Assembly: GCA_964445985.1 (NCBI GenBank)
Contig: CAYUMU010000044.1
Coordinates: 1 to 54,258, forward strand
Length of the DNA: 54,258 nt
Source: CAYUMU01 sp964445985
Lineage (GTDB): Bacteria; Planctomycetota; Planctomycetia; Pirellulales; S012-138
Reading direction: 5' to 3'
Part shown: positions 15,872 through 24,105 of the stretch, piece by piece
Layout: each line of letters starts with the position of its first letter
Numbering within the stretch: position 1 is the first letter of the stretch
Program-made: the position numbers and the translations under genes
Notes under the pieces: model-generated
Told to the model about the DNA's origin: nothing
Seen by the model: the letters and a program-made list of their open reading frames with translations, nothing else
The model's database searches: none

Positions 15872-17182
15872 ATGCAAGCACCTCAAGTCACGACTCGCAG
15901 TCCCCTCAGTCGTCGCCACTTTTTGCGTGGCACGGGGGCCGCGCTGCTGGGATTGCCGCTGCTGGAAGCGATGACGCCGACCTTGGGTCGGGCAGCAAAC
16001 GCGGCCGCCAACGCCAAGCCCACCCCGCGGTTTGTCGCCGCCTGCGCCACCTTGGGCTTTCACACGCCGTTTTTGTTTCCGGAGCAAACCGGCAGCGATT
16101 ACCAGCTCACGCCGTACTTGCAGCTCCTTAAAGACCATCGCCGCGAGTTCACCGTTCTCTCGGGGCTGAGCCATCCCGAGCAGCAAGGCAACAACGGGCA
16201 CGCTTCCGAAATCACCTGGCTCACCTCGGCCCAGCGGCCCGGTTTGGCCGGCTTCCGCAATAGCATCTCGATCGACCAGCGGATTGCCGATGAGATTGGC
16301 ATTCAAACCCGCTTTCCGTATCTGGCCCTGTCCACCAGCGGGCGGTCGATGTCGTGGAACGCTTCGGGCGTGGAAATCCCGGGCGAAACCTCCCCCTCGC
16401 GGCTGTTTCAGGCCCTGTTCATGGAAGGCAACGAGCAGCAGATAGCCCAAGAAATGCGGCAGTTGCAGCGAGGACGGAGCATTCTCGACACCGTGGGAGG
16501 CCAGGCCCAAAAGTTGACCGGCGACCTGGGCGTCACCGACCGCGACAAGCTCAATGAATACCTGGCCGCCGTGCGCGATCTGGAATCGCGCCTGCAACAA
16601 TCGCAGGGCTGGGTCACGCGCCCCAAGCCGCGGGTCGCCGCCGAGCAGCCGAAAGACATTGCCGACAAGAATGACTCCATCGCCAAGCAACGGCTGATGT
16701 ACGACATGATCGTGCTGGCCCTGCAGTCGGATTCCACGCGCACCGTCACCTTTCAGATCTCGGGCATGAACGCCGTGCCGGTGGTGCCCGGCGTGAGCAA
16801 CGATTGGCACAACCTTTCGCATCACGGCAAAGACCCTGCCAAGATCGAAGAGCTGCGACTGATCGAGGAAGCCGAGTTCGCCGCTTTCAACGAATTCCTC
16901 ACCCGCCTCAAGCAGGTGCAAGAAAATGGCCGTCCGCTGCTGGACCACACCGCCGTGCTGTTCGGTTCCAACCTGGGCAACGCCAGCAGCCACGACTGGC
17001 ACAACCTGCCGGTGATTGTGGCGGGGGGCGGCTACAAGCATGGCAGCCACATTGCCCACGAGCCTCGCAACAACCCGCCGCTGGCCAATCTGTTTGTCTC
17101 GCTGGCCCAGCGGATGGGCGTGGAGACCGATCAGTTCGGCAGCAGCACGGCGGCGGGCATTCGCGGTTTGGAAACAGCCTAA
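15872..17182 (+). CDS. Tat-exported DUF1552 protein
   Basis: Protein of 436 aa opening with a twin-arginine signal, SRRHFLRGTGAALLGLPLLEAM (RR at 14-15), so it should be exported folded. The body matches DUF1552: PRFVAACATLGFHTPFLFPEQTGSDYQLTPYLQLLKDHRREFTVLSGLSHPEQ, then YDMIVLALQSDSTRTVTFQISGMN and VLFGSNLGNASSHDWHNLPVIVAGGGYKHGSHIAH. The last motifs resemble the sulfatase/alkaline-phosphatase-like DUF1501 proteins. The DUF1592-DUF1552 order seen here is a recurrent planctomycete gene pair. Function unknown; a periplasmic hydrolase partner of the cytochrome is an inference. Confidence 0.9.
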   Translation: MQAPQVTTRSPLSRRHFLRGTGAALLGLPLLEAMTPTLGRAANAAANAKPTPRFVAACATLGFHTPFLFPEQTGSDYQLTPYLQLLKDHRREFTVLSGLSHPEQQGNNGHASEITWLTSAQRPGLAGFRNSISIDQRIADEIGIQTRFPYLALSTSGRSMSWNASGVEIPGETSPSRLFQALFMEGNEQQIAQEMRQLQRGRSILDTVGGQAQKLTGDLGVTDRDKLNEYLAAVRDLESRLQQSQGWVTRPKPRVAAEQPKDIADKNDSIAKQRLMYDMIVLALQSDSTRTVTFQISGMNAVPVVPGVSNDWHNLSHHGKDPAKIEELRLIEEAEFAAFNEFLTRLKQVQENGRPLLDHTAVLFGSNLGNASSHDWHNLPVIVAGGGYKHGSHIAHEPRNNPPLANLFVSLAQRMGVETDQFGSSTAAGIRGLETA

Positions 17183-17190
17183 CGGATTAT

Positions 17191-17751
17191 CTAATCCACG
17201 CCCTTCGTCTCTGCCTCCTTCTTGCGCCGCTCGACTTCCGCCCGCTGTTCGGGCGTGAGCAGGTTGCGCAGCTTTTCCACCACCTCGGTTCGCAGGGCCG
17301 CCTGTTCAATGGCTACCTTTTGACGGGCGGCGCGCTGGGCGGCAGTCAGGCCGAGCGCCGATTGGGAGATCAAGTCGACCTCGGCCGGTTCTTTGCCATC
17401 GGCAATCGCCGCCGCGCGGGCCGTGGCGGCCGCCTGCTTTTGTTCGGGCGTGATCACGTCGCTCATGGCCTTGAGCACGGCCAATAGCCGCGGGCCGTAC
17501 GCCTTGCGCAACGACTCCAAACCGGTTTGTTGCTCTTCAGAAAGCGTGAGACCGTCGGGCAGGCGAATCAGCTTTTCAACGAGCCGCTTCACGTTGGCCT
17601 CGGCCTGGGAAGGTGGCTTGTCGGCAGTTCCGGTCGGTTGCGCCTGGCCTGGGGTTGGTTCGGCGTTTTGCGGCTGGTCTTCGGCCTGAACGCTCGCCAA
17701 ACTTAGAGCGATCGCCACCGCCCAACAACCGGTGCGAAGCATGAACGTCAT
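17191..17751 (-). CDS. small exported helical protein
   Basis: Protein of 186 aa with a signal peptide (MTFMLRTGCWAVAIALSLASVQAE). The mature part is Gln/Ala/Glu rich and helical, with two related segments, LTLSEEQQTGLESLRKAYGPRLLAVLKAMSDVITPEQKQAAAT and LGLTAAQRAARQKVAIEQAALRTEVVEKLRNLLTPEQRAEVERRKKEAE. The LTPEQ-type pattern resembles Spy/CpxP-like periplasmic chaperone and metal-sensor proteins, but I cannot assign a family firmly. GGGGGAAC 7-8 bases upstream supports the start. It converges on the DUF1552 gene with only 8 bases between the stop codons. Confidence 0.75.
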   Translation of the reverse strand: MTFMLRTGCWAVAIALSLASVQAEDQPQNAEPTPGQAQPTGTADKPPSQAEANVKRLVEKLIRLPDGLTLSEEQQTGLESLRKAYGPRLLAVLKAMSDVITPEQKQAAATARAAAIADGKEPAEVDLISQSALGLTAAQRAARQKVAIEQAALRTEVVEKLRNLLTPEQRAEVERRKKEAETKGVD

Positions 17752-17836
17752 CTCACTGTTCCCCCGTGGATTTGCCTGGAAAAAAATGGGCGTGGCCGGC
17801 CAATAGAACTCGGCCGCGCCTGTCTCCGCCAATAAG

Positions 17837-17880
17837 AAAGGGCTCCCTTCACCGCCCTGGGGGGAGTGGGGGAGCCCTTT
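17837..17880 (-). terminator. putative Rho-independent terminator of the DUF1501 block
   Basis: Perfect 11-bp stem AAAGGGCTCCC (17837-17847) with GGGAGCCCTTT (17870-17880). On the minus strand it is followed by CTTATT. It sits about 290 bases after the DUF1501 stop codon and before the next minus-strand gene. Confidence 0.5.
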
Positions 17881-18013
17881 CATGGTATCGTGGGCAACCA
17901 TCCAGACGCAAATCAAGCCCGCCTGGATAAGGGCGCGACGAAAAATAACTTCCGATTTAGAACTGTCATTCAAGCCGGATTCAATTGGAAAGCCAACTCC
18001 GCCGCTTACTGGA

Positions 18014-18100
18014 TTCCCGCCCCCCCGTCTTCACGAGGGCAGGCTCTTCGCGGGAATGACGGGGTTCGCGGGAATGACGGGGTTCGCGGGAATGACGCCT
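18014..18100. repeat. tandem repeat of TTCGCGGGAATGACGGGG
   Basis: Two full 18-base units (18047-18064, 18065-18082) and a 14-base partial unit (18083-18096). The inverted sequence GATTCCCGC just upstream (18012-18020) can pair with GCGGGAAT. Repeats of this attCCCGC/GCGGGAatgac kind are common mobile or REP-like elements. The rest of the 418-base gap (17752-18169) is otherwise featureless apart from the terminator. Confidence 0.8.
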
Positions 18101-18169
18101 TCGCAAACAAAAGGGAAATCTTATCGATAGAATCCCGGAAGTAATTGATCGACGGACTCTTGCTTTCTA

Positions 18170-19477
18170 TTAGGCAAACAGTTGCGGAATCACGTGGCCG
18201 TCGCGAACCAGCATGACGGGCCGGCCGGTGTTGGTGTGGTATTCCATGGTGTGGTCGAGACCCAGGTTGTGGTAGTACGAAGCCGCCACGTCGTCGGGCG
18301 TAATGGCCTCGTGCTTGGGCATGCTGGCGTTTTCATTGCTTTCGCCAATCACCTGGCCGCCACGAACGCCGCCGCCCGCCATGAGCATGAACATGCAGCG
18401 GGGATAGTGATCGCGTCCGCCCGGCTCGCTGCGCGAGTTGATCTTGGGCGTGCGACCAAATTCGCCCGTGACATACACGGCGGTCGATTCAAGCAGACCC
18501 TTTTGGGCCAGTCCATTGAGCAGGGCCGACAACCCGGTATCGAGGGTCGGCAGCAATGAGTTGCTGAGCCTGTCGAAGTTGTTGGCGTGGGTGTCCCAGC
18601 CGCCCAACGTGAGCGACACGAACCGCACGCCCGACTCCACCAACCGCGAGGCCAACAGGCAACTCACGCCAAAATTGTCTTCGCCGAACGGCTTGGTGAA
18701 CTGAGGGCTTTCGCGGCTGATATCGAATGCCTCGCGGCTGGCTTTGCTGGTAATCATGGCATAGGCCTGGGCGCTAAAGCGATCCAAACCTTCCAGCAAT
18801 TGGTTCTTGGATTCGTAGCCCGAGAAGGCGGTATCCAAGCTGCGCAGCAGGTTGTTCCGCTTCTCCACGTCGGTAATGGTCAGGCCATTGCCGAGCGAAA
18901 TTCCGCGGACGCTGAACGGTTGGCCCGCCCGCGGCGTGCCGCCCGTATTCAGGGCCGCGTATTGCACGCCCAGGTAACCAGGTTTTTGGTTGCTGTTGGG
19001 AATGGCCACGAAGGGAGGAATGTCGTTCGCCGAGGGCCGCTCTTTGCTGAGCACCGCGCCGTAGCCGGGGAACTCCAGCGACGGCAGCGGGCGATTGCCG
19101 GTGTTCACGTACTCGGTGCCCAGGGCGTGCGCCCCCAGCGTGTGGCTCACGCCACGGAGAATGGCGAACTTGTCGGCACAGGTGGCCAACTTGGGCAGGT
19201 GCTCGCTGAATTCGACGCCCGACACATTGGTCTGGATGGGGTTGAACAGGCCGCGGAATTCCGAGGGCGCGTTGGGCTTGAGGTCGAAGCTGTCCATGTG
19301 CGACGGGCCGCCCGTCAGGTTGATAAAGATCGCGCTCTTGGCCTTGGCCTCTTGCCGCACCTGGCCGGCCTCGGCCAAACGCAAATAGCTGGAAAGGCTC
19401 AAGCCAGCTCCGCCCAGCACCCCTACCTTGAGGAAATCGCGACGACGAACCCCGTCACAAGTCTTATGGATGGCCAT
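18170..19477 (-). CDS. Tat-exported DUF1501 protein (sulfatase-like)
   Basis: Protein of 435 aa with a twin-arginine signal, RRRDFLKVGVLGGAGLSLSSYLRLAEA (residues 11-37). The family core is present: AIFINLTGGPSHMDSFDLKPNAPSEFRGLFNPIQTNVSGVEFSEHLPKLA, FAILRGVSH, LTLGGWDTHANNFDRL, VTGEFGRTPKIN and GGRDHYPRCMFMLMAGGGVRGGQVIGESNE. DUF1501 is distantly related to the alkaline-phosphatase/sulfatase superfamily; its substrate is unknown. It follows the DUF1549/DUF1553 gene on the same strand by 124 bases, the canonical planctomycete pairing, so the two probably act together outside the cytoplasm. Confidence 0.92.
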   Translation of the reverse strand: MAIHKTCDGVRRRDFLKVGVLGGAGLSLSSYLRLAEAGQVRQEAKAKSAIFINLTGGPSHMDSFDLKPNAPSEFRGLFNPIQTNVSGVEFSEHLPKLATCADKFAILRGVSHTLGAHALGTEYVNTGNRPLPSLEFPGYGAVLSKERPSANDIPPFVAIPNSNQKPGYLGVQYAALNTGGTPRAGQPFSVRGISLGNGLTITDVEKRNNLLRSLDTAFSGYESKNQLLEGLDRFSAQAYAMITSKASREAFDISRESPQFTKPFGEDNFGVSCLLASRLVESGVRFVSLTLGGWDTHANNFDRLSNSLLPTLDTGLSALLNGLAQKGLLESTAVYVTGEFGRTPKINSRSEPGGRDHYPRCMFMLMAGGGVRGGQVIGESNENASMPKHEAITPDDVAASYYHNLGLDHTMEYHTNTGRPVMLVRDGHVIPQLFA

Positions 19478-19601
19478 GCGAAAACGTCCTTTGTCAGAAT
19501 CGGGGGAATGTTGAATGAACGTATCGAAAAACGTAGGGCCTGGTAACCTCAGAATCAGGCGAAGGGGGGAACGCCCCCGGGGGGCTTCCCAGCTTCACCC
19601 G

Positions 19602-22316
19602 TTAGTGATTGACAATAAATTCCTTGGTGTTGATCAGCGACCACAGCACGTCGCGGATGCCGGTCAGCTTGTCCGAACTTTCGTTGATGTAAGCCACGGC
19701 GGTTTGCATCTCGGAGTCGGTCGGATAGCGGCTGACCGTTCGCAGGTAAGCCTGCGTTACCGCCTGCCCGGCGTCGATGGCGACCGGCGCCGTTGCCGGC
19801 TGTCGTTCGGGCTGCAACTCGGCGATTTGCTTGCGCAGGTCTTTCATCTGGTCTTGCAGCCGCGTGGCCTGCCGGGCGTTGTTCTGCCTGCGGGCTCGCT
19901 CCAGTTGCCGGGCAAGCTGCTCCACCTGATTTTCCAATTGCTGGCGCTGATCAGCGCTGTTGCCATTGTTGTTAACGGGGGTGCGTGTTTGCGACTTGCC
20001 TAGCTCATCGAGCCAGCTTCCGCGGCGGCCGATCATGTTGAGCACGTCGCCGTCGTTTTGCAGGTAGACGGTTTGCAACAAGCTGGCTTCCGTCGAGCGG
20101 TCGCAATCGCAATTGCTTTCGCGAATGGAGCGGCCAAACACGGTCAGAGCGTAACCAGCGGGGCCTGGCCCGCCGCGGCGGCCCGAGCCGGGCACGGCAA
20201 TGGCCCGATTGTTCAGCTCGTGGGTCATGTTCTCCGCGGCCCGATCCGAGGCAGTCGCCAAGGTGAGGGCATCGACGGCCACTTCGGCCGGCAGGCGTCG
20301 CGGCACCGCGCGGCTGAAATTGGTTTCATCCAAGCGGTTGGTATCGTTGGGCTGCCAAGATAGTTGGTAGGTGCGGCTGTTGAGAATCTCGCGGTGCACC
20401 CATTTCATGTCGTAGCCGCTGGCGATGAACCCGGCCGTGAGATGATCGAGCAGAGCCCGATTGCTGGGCGGGTTGGCCAGGCTGAGATCGTCGGGCGGAT
20501 TGACGATGCCGATGTTGAAGTAGTTGGCCCAGGCCCGATTGACGAAAGCCTTGGCGAAATAGGGATTGCTGGGGCCGCGGAGCCACTCCATGAGCGGCCG
20601 ACGCGCGTCGGGATACTTCGACAGATCGATGGGGTCGGCCCCCAGCAGCCGGGCTTCGTTGGCGGCGCCATTCCGGCCACGACGCGCCGGGCCGACATAC
20701 AGTTCTTGATAAGGCACGGTTTTGCCGGCCGCGACCAGTTTTTCGAGTTCACGGCGCACATCGTTGCCGCGGAGATTGCCCTGGATGCCCAGGTCTTTCA
20801 GCATGGCGCCGTACTCATCGCTAGCATCGCGATTATTGCCATAGGCCACCTGCGTGAAGAAACCTTGGAAGGCGTCGAAGTCTTGCTTGGTCCACTGATC
20901 GAAGGGGTGCTTGTGGCACTGGGCGCACTGGATGCGAATGCCCAGGAACGTGTAGGCGAAGCCGATCACCCGCTCCTCAGGCATGCGGAAATTGCGGCGG
21001 GCCCAAAAGTGAGGCAGGTAATCGCGGTCGGCAAAGCCGGGGACTTTGTCGCCGGCCTTGGTGTTGTACATGGCGCTGAGGTTTTCACAATATTCGCGAA
21101 AGTTTTCGCCTTCATCGCGGCTGGTGGCCAGCACAATGCCGGCGGCCAACTCATCGTAGGGCTGGTTCTCGGCCACGCGTTTGTAAATCCAGTCGTACCA
21201 TTCTTGAGATCCCGAGACGCGATTGGGAGTGGCGTTGACCAGGGAGTCGCTGTTGTTGCCGGTGATATCGCAGAGCCGGGTGGTCCACCAGGCCGCATAA
21301 CCGGGCCGTTCCAGCAGCTCGTCGATCTTGCGGGTGCGTTTATCGGGCGAGGCATCCGCCAAGAACGCTTCCACCTCGGCGGCGGTTGGCAGGGTGCCGG
21401 TCAGGTCCAGGCTCAAGCGTCGCAAAAACTCGCCGTCGGTGCAAAGCTCGGAGGGGACCACACCCAGTTTGCGCAGCTTTTGCACCACCAACTGGTCCAC
21501 CTTGGTGGGCGCCGGCACGGCCGGGTAGTTCAAGCCCACGCGGTCGGAAACGGGCCGAATCACGGGAATGGGCCGCACGCCGTTGTCGTAGAACACCACC
21601 ACGTGCGTATCGCCCGGCTGCGTGGCGGTCACCTTGCCAAACTCATCGATCTCGGCGACCTGCGAGCTGTTGGTTTGGAACCGGCACAAGCAGGTCACGT
21701 CTTCGCGGCTGCCATCGGACCAGACCGCGTGAACCTGGAGTTGCACGGTTTCATCTTCGTGAGAAAACAGAATTTCTTCAGGCTGCACGTCCAGCCGCAC
21801 GAAGGTGGGAGCGTTCTTGGCCACGCCGGGGGCGCCGGCCTGGATCCAGCGAAGGAACAGGTTGTACTGCCAGCTGTCGGGCTTCATGCGCTCGCCGCCA
21901 TCGTGGTGGATGGCCATGGTGGGCTTTTGCAGCACGAGACTGGCGGCGGGATGTTTGGTGTTCACGCGGGGTTCGGCGGAATCGCCTTCGCCCATCAGTT
22001 GCTTCAGGTCGTTGTCAAAGTCGTAACCAAACAGCGAGAGCATAAAGCCGCCCTGGCCTTGGAACGAACCGTGGCAGGCCCGGCCGTTGCAGCCCAACCG
22101 CCCGGCCAGCGGAATCACATGCTTGCGAAAGTCGGGTGTTTCGTCTTGGGGCAGGGCCGCGAACCGCTCGGCGGCCGGCTTCGCCACGGGACCGGCTGTA
22201 ACCGTGGCCCCTTCCGTGGCCGCCTTATCGGCGGCCAGCAGCGTGGCTGGCGGAGACACCACGTACCAACAGGATAGTGCCACGAGCACTCCCCAAGTTG
22301 TGTTCCTTCGCAACAT
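19602..22316 (-). CDS. DUF1549/DUF1553 cytochrome-like protein with Big2 domain
   Basis: Exported protein of 904 aa. After a signal peptide (residues 1-29) comes LGCNGRACHGSFQGQGGFMLSLFGYD with a CX4CH haem-like site (Cys76, Cys81, His82). A bacterial Ig-like (Big2) domain follows at about 172-255. Then DUF1549 (about 275-480) ends with a standard CxxCH, Cys464-Cys467-His468 (CAQCHKHPFDQW). The last part is DUF1553 (about 570-900), interrupted near the C-terminus (about 782-836) by a Gln/Arg-rich coiled coil. These planctomycete-specific proteins have no proven activity. It is in a same-strand block with the DUF1501 gene downstream and the ECF sigma set upstream. Confidence 0.92.
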   Translation of the reverse strand: MLRRNTTWGVLVALSCWYVVSPPATLLAADKAATEGATVTAGPVAKPAAERFAALPQDETPDFRKHVIPLAGRLGCNGRACHGSFQGQGGFMLSLFGYDFDNDLKQLMGEGDSAEPRVNTKHPAASLVLQKPTMAIHHDGGERMKPDSWQYNLFLRWIQAGAPGVAKNAPTFVRLDVQPEEILFSHEDETVQLQVHAVWSDGSREDVTCLCRFQTNSSQVAEIDEFGKVTATQPGDTHVVVFYDNGVRPIPVIRPVSDRVGLNYPAVPAPTKVDQLVVQKLRKLGVVPSELCTDGEFLRRLSLDLTGTLPTAAEVEAFLADASPDKRTRKIDELLERPGYAAWWTTRLCDITGNNSDSLVNATPNRVSGSQEWYDWIYKRVAENQPYDELAAGIVLATSRDEGENFREYCENLSAMYNTKAGDKVPGFADRDYLPHFWARRNFRMPEERVIGFAYTFLGIRIQCAQCHKHPFDQWTKQDFDAFQGFFTQVAYGNNRDASDEYGAMLKDLGIQGNLRGNDVRRELEKLVAAGKTVPYQELYVGPARRGRNGAANEARLLGADPIDLSKYPDARRPLMEWLRGPSNPYFAKAFVNRAWANYFNIGIVNPPDDLSLANPPSNRALLDHLTAGFIASGYDMKWVHREILNSRTYQLSWQPNDTNRLDETNFSRAVPRRLPAEVAVDALTLATASDRAAENMTHELNNRAIAVPGSGRRGGPGPAGYALTVFGRSIRESNCDCDRSTEASLLQTVYLQNDGDVLNMIGRRGSWLDELGKSQTRTPVNNNGNSADQRQQLENQVEQLARQLERARRQNNARQATRLQDQMKDLRKQIAELQPERQPATAPVAIDAGQAVTQAYLRTVSRYPTDSEMQTAVAYINESSDKLTGIRDVLWSLINTKEFIVNH

Positions 22317-22384
22317 GATCAGGATCCCTTTTGCGTGAGACTCACCAACGGTGAATATTTGGATTGGGGTGGAGGGAGCGATTT

Positions 22385-23242
22385 CTATTTGTTTGAATCG
22401 CCAGGGCGGACCCGCGGCACACTCACGGGCGAGGGCTTGGTGGTCGCTGGCTCGCGAGTCTTGCCCGACTGAGCGCTGCCCCCTTCCACTTTGCCCTCTT
22501 CCACTTTGCCCCCTTCCACTTTGCCCCCTTCCACTTTGCCGCTGTCAACCTTATTGCTGTCAACTTTAGTACTGTCTGGCGGGGCGCCGCGCATGGTGGC
22601 TACCGATTTCAGCAATTGGGTGTACGATTGCTCGGCCACGGCGTCGCGCTCGCGCTCCAGAGAATCGATGTCGAGCTCCAGCCGTTCCACCCGCGCCGCC
22701 AAACGGTCGCGTTCCAGCCGCTGACGCTTGAGCCGCAAGTCGACTCGCTGCAGCAGTAAGCTGCGCAGTTTTTCTTGCAGGGCCAGATCCTGGGGTTTCA
22801 TGGTGATGCGAGCAACCAGCAGGCGAACCTGCGATTCCAGCTTCCAAATCTCCAGTTCGATTTCGTAGCGATCGTTGTCTCGCTCTTTGGCTTGGGCCAG
22901 GCGTTCACTAGTTTTGAAGAGCTCTCGCATGGCCCGCTCGTACTCGCGCGTGTTGGCCTGCTTGAGATACACCAGCAGATCGGCCAGCTCGGGGTGATGC
23001 TGCCGCACAAAGCTCATGGCCGCCGCTTCGCGCTGGGGCGTAACCACCAACAAGGGCGGCCGGTTGGGCATGTCTTGCGGCGGCGTTTTCGGGGCAAACA
23101 GCGCCAGCGGACGCCGGGCCGTGGGGTCCGTGGCTTCGGCGCCCGGCACCGAAACCGTATCGGCAGCCACCGCTTGCCGCCAGCCGCCGGCCAGGAGCGC
23201 TAAGCTCAGCATCGAACACCCTACCAACGCCACAATCCGCAT
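22385..23242 (-). CDS. exported coiled-coil protein with repetitive C-terminus
   Basis: Protein of 285 aa, family not recognised. The signal peptide is MRIVALVGCSMLSLALLAGGWRQAVAA. About residues 75-210 are charged and heptad-like (ERAMRELFKTSERLAQAKERDNDRYEIELEIWKLES..., LERDRLAARVERLELDIDSLERERDAVAE), predicting a long coiled coil. The C-terminus carries five-residue repeats of the form DSGKVEGGKVEGGKVEEGKVEGG. ACGGAG 8 bases upstream supports the start at 23242. The gene lies between the anti-sigma-like gene and the DUF1549/1553 cytochrome, with the former 155 bases upstream and the latter 68 bases downstream. That position suggests a role in the same envelope system, perhaps sensing or scaffolding. 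Confidence 0.75.
   Translation of the reverse strand: MRIVALVGCSMLSLALLAGGWRQAVAADTVSVPGAEATDPTARRPLALFAPKTPPQDMPNRPPLLVVTPQREAAAMSFVRQHHPELADLLVYLKQANTREYERAMRELFKTSERLAQAKERDNDRYEIELEIWKLESQVRLLVARITMKPQDLALQEKLRSLLLQRVDLRLKRQRLERDRLAARVERLELDIDSLERERDAVAEQSYTQLLKSVATMRGAPPDSTKVDSNKVDSGKVEGGKVEGGKVEEGKVEGGSAQSGKTREPATTKPSPVSVPRVRPGDSNK
22491..22575 (-). repeat. in-gene 15-bp tandem repeats encoding KVEGG-like units
   Basis: About four near-identical 15-base units (CTTCCACTTTGCCCC on the plus strand) followed by two more diverged ones, within the 3' part of the coiled-coil gene. Copy number could vary without breaking the frame because the period is a multiple of three. Confidence 0.85.
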
Positions 23243-23397
23243 CGATTGGCTCCGTAAAACCTCGCCCCGCAGGGCTCGGCCTAGGGCTGAAAAACTCAAG
23301 ATCCCACGCATCGCTGGCCCCCTGTTTCTTACCCCGTCACCCATGCCCCTCCCCCCCATGCCTGGATGTAAACCAACAGGGAGGGCGGGGTATGGGG

Positions 23398-24105
23398 TTA
23401 GTTGTCTTGTTCCACCGTGCTCGCACCACTTTCGCCATCGAGTGCGACCAGGGCCAGCATCCAGTCATCTCCGGCAGAATGAAGCGACTCCATGGCCCAA
23501 CGACTGCCACCCTCGCCTGGCTGCGCGTTCTCCCTGACCTCAAAGGCAGAATCCGCCGGGGCCGAGGGTTCCGCACTCGCATACCCGGCTTCGAGGGAAT
23601 AGCTTCCGTCCGCAGCGTCGGCGCCGCCTCCCTCGGTTGGGCCTTCCTCGATTGGGCCAGCCCAGGCTTGCAGCACATCGACGTGCTCGCCGGCCACATA
23701 CGCTTGGGCTAGCGCCACCCCTTGGGCGGTTTCCGCGGCCGAGGGCCGGGGCTGAAACTCCGCTGGCGGTTCGTTTTGCAGCGCCAAAATGGCCAACAGG
23801 CAGGCCGCCGCGCCAGATACCATCCAGGTGGCTGCCGACAACGAGCGGCGCCACGCCGAACGCTGCCGCAGGCGCGGAGAAGTCGCCGGCATGGCTGGTG
23901 AAACCGCCGGGGCCAGCGGAGCGGCATGCTCACCATAAGCAATCCGCACCGCCGAGCAACACTCCACCGCCTCGGCCACGGCTTCGCGAGCGGTCTGGTC
24001 TTCTGCCAGCATCAGCTCGAAAGCATCGCGGTTGGTGGGCGACAATTCATCGCAAATATATTGCAGAGCGAGCCAGGAAAGGTCGTCTGGAATTCGAGGG
24101 CTCAT
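23398..24105 (-). CDS. membrane anti-sigma factor-like protein
   Basis: Protein of 235 aa with a cytoplasmic N-terminal part, one transmembrane helix (about 91-109, SAATWMVSGAAACLLAILA) and an acidic, low-complexity extracytoplasmic C-terminus. The N-terminal LSWLALQYICDELSPTNRDAFELMLAEDQTAREAVAEAVECC resembles the small helical domain of anti-sigma factors, though no HxxxCxxC zinc motif is present. Its start overlaps the sigma factor stop in an ATGA arrangement, a strong sign of coupled translation and of a sigma/anti-sigma pair. Anti-sigma function is inferred from this layout. Confidence 0.75.
   Translation of the reverse strand: MSPRIPDDLSWLALQYICDELSPTNRDAFELMLAEDQTAREAVAEAVECCSAVRIAYGEHAAPLAPAVSPAMPATSPRLRQRSAWRRSLSAATWMVSGAAACLLAILALQNEPPAEFQPRPSAAETAQGVALAQAYVAGEHVDVLQAWAGPIEEGPTEGGGADAADGSYSLEAGYASAEPSAPADSAFEVRENAQPGEGGSRWAMESLHSAGDDWMLALVALDGESGASTVEQDN

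Noticed and set aside
20364..22277. 637-codon plus-strand frame opposite the DUF1549/1553 gene
   Set aside because: Antisense shadow of codon third-position GC bias; composition is unlike a real protein.
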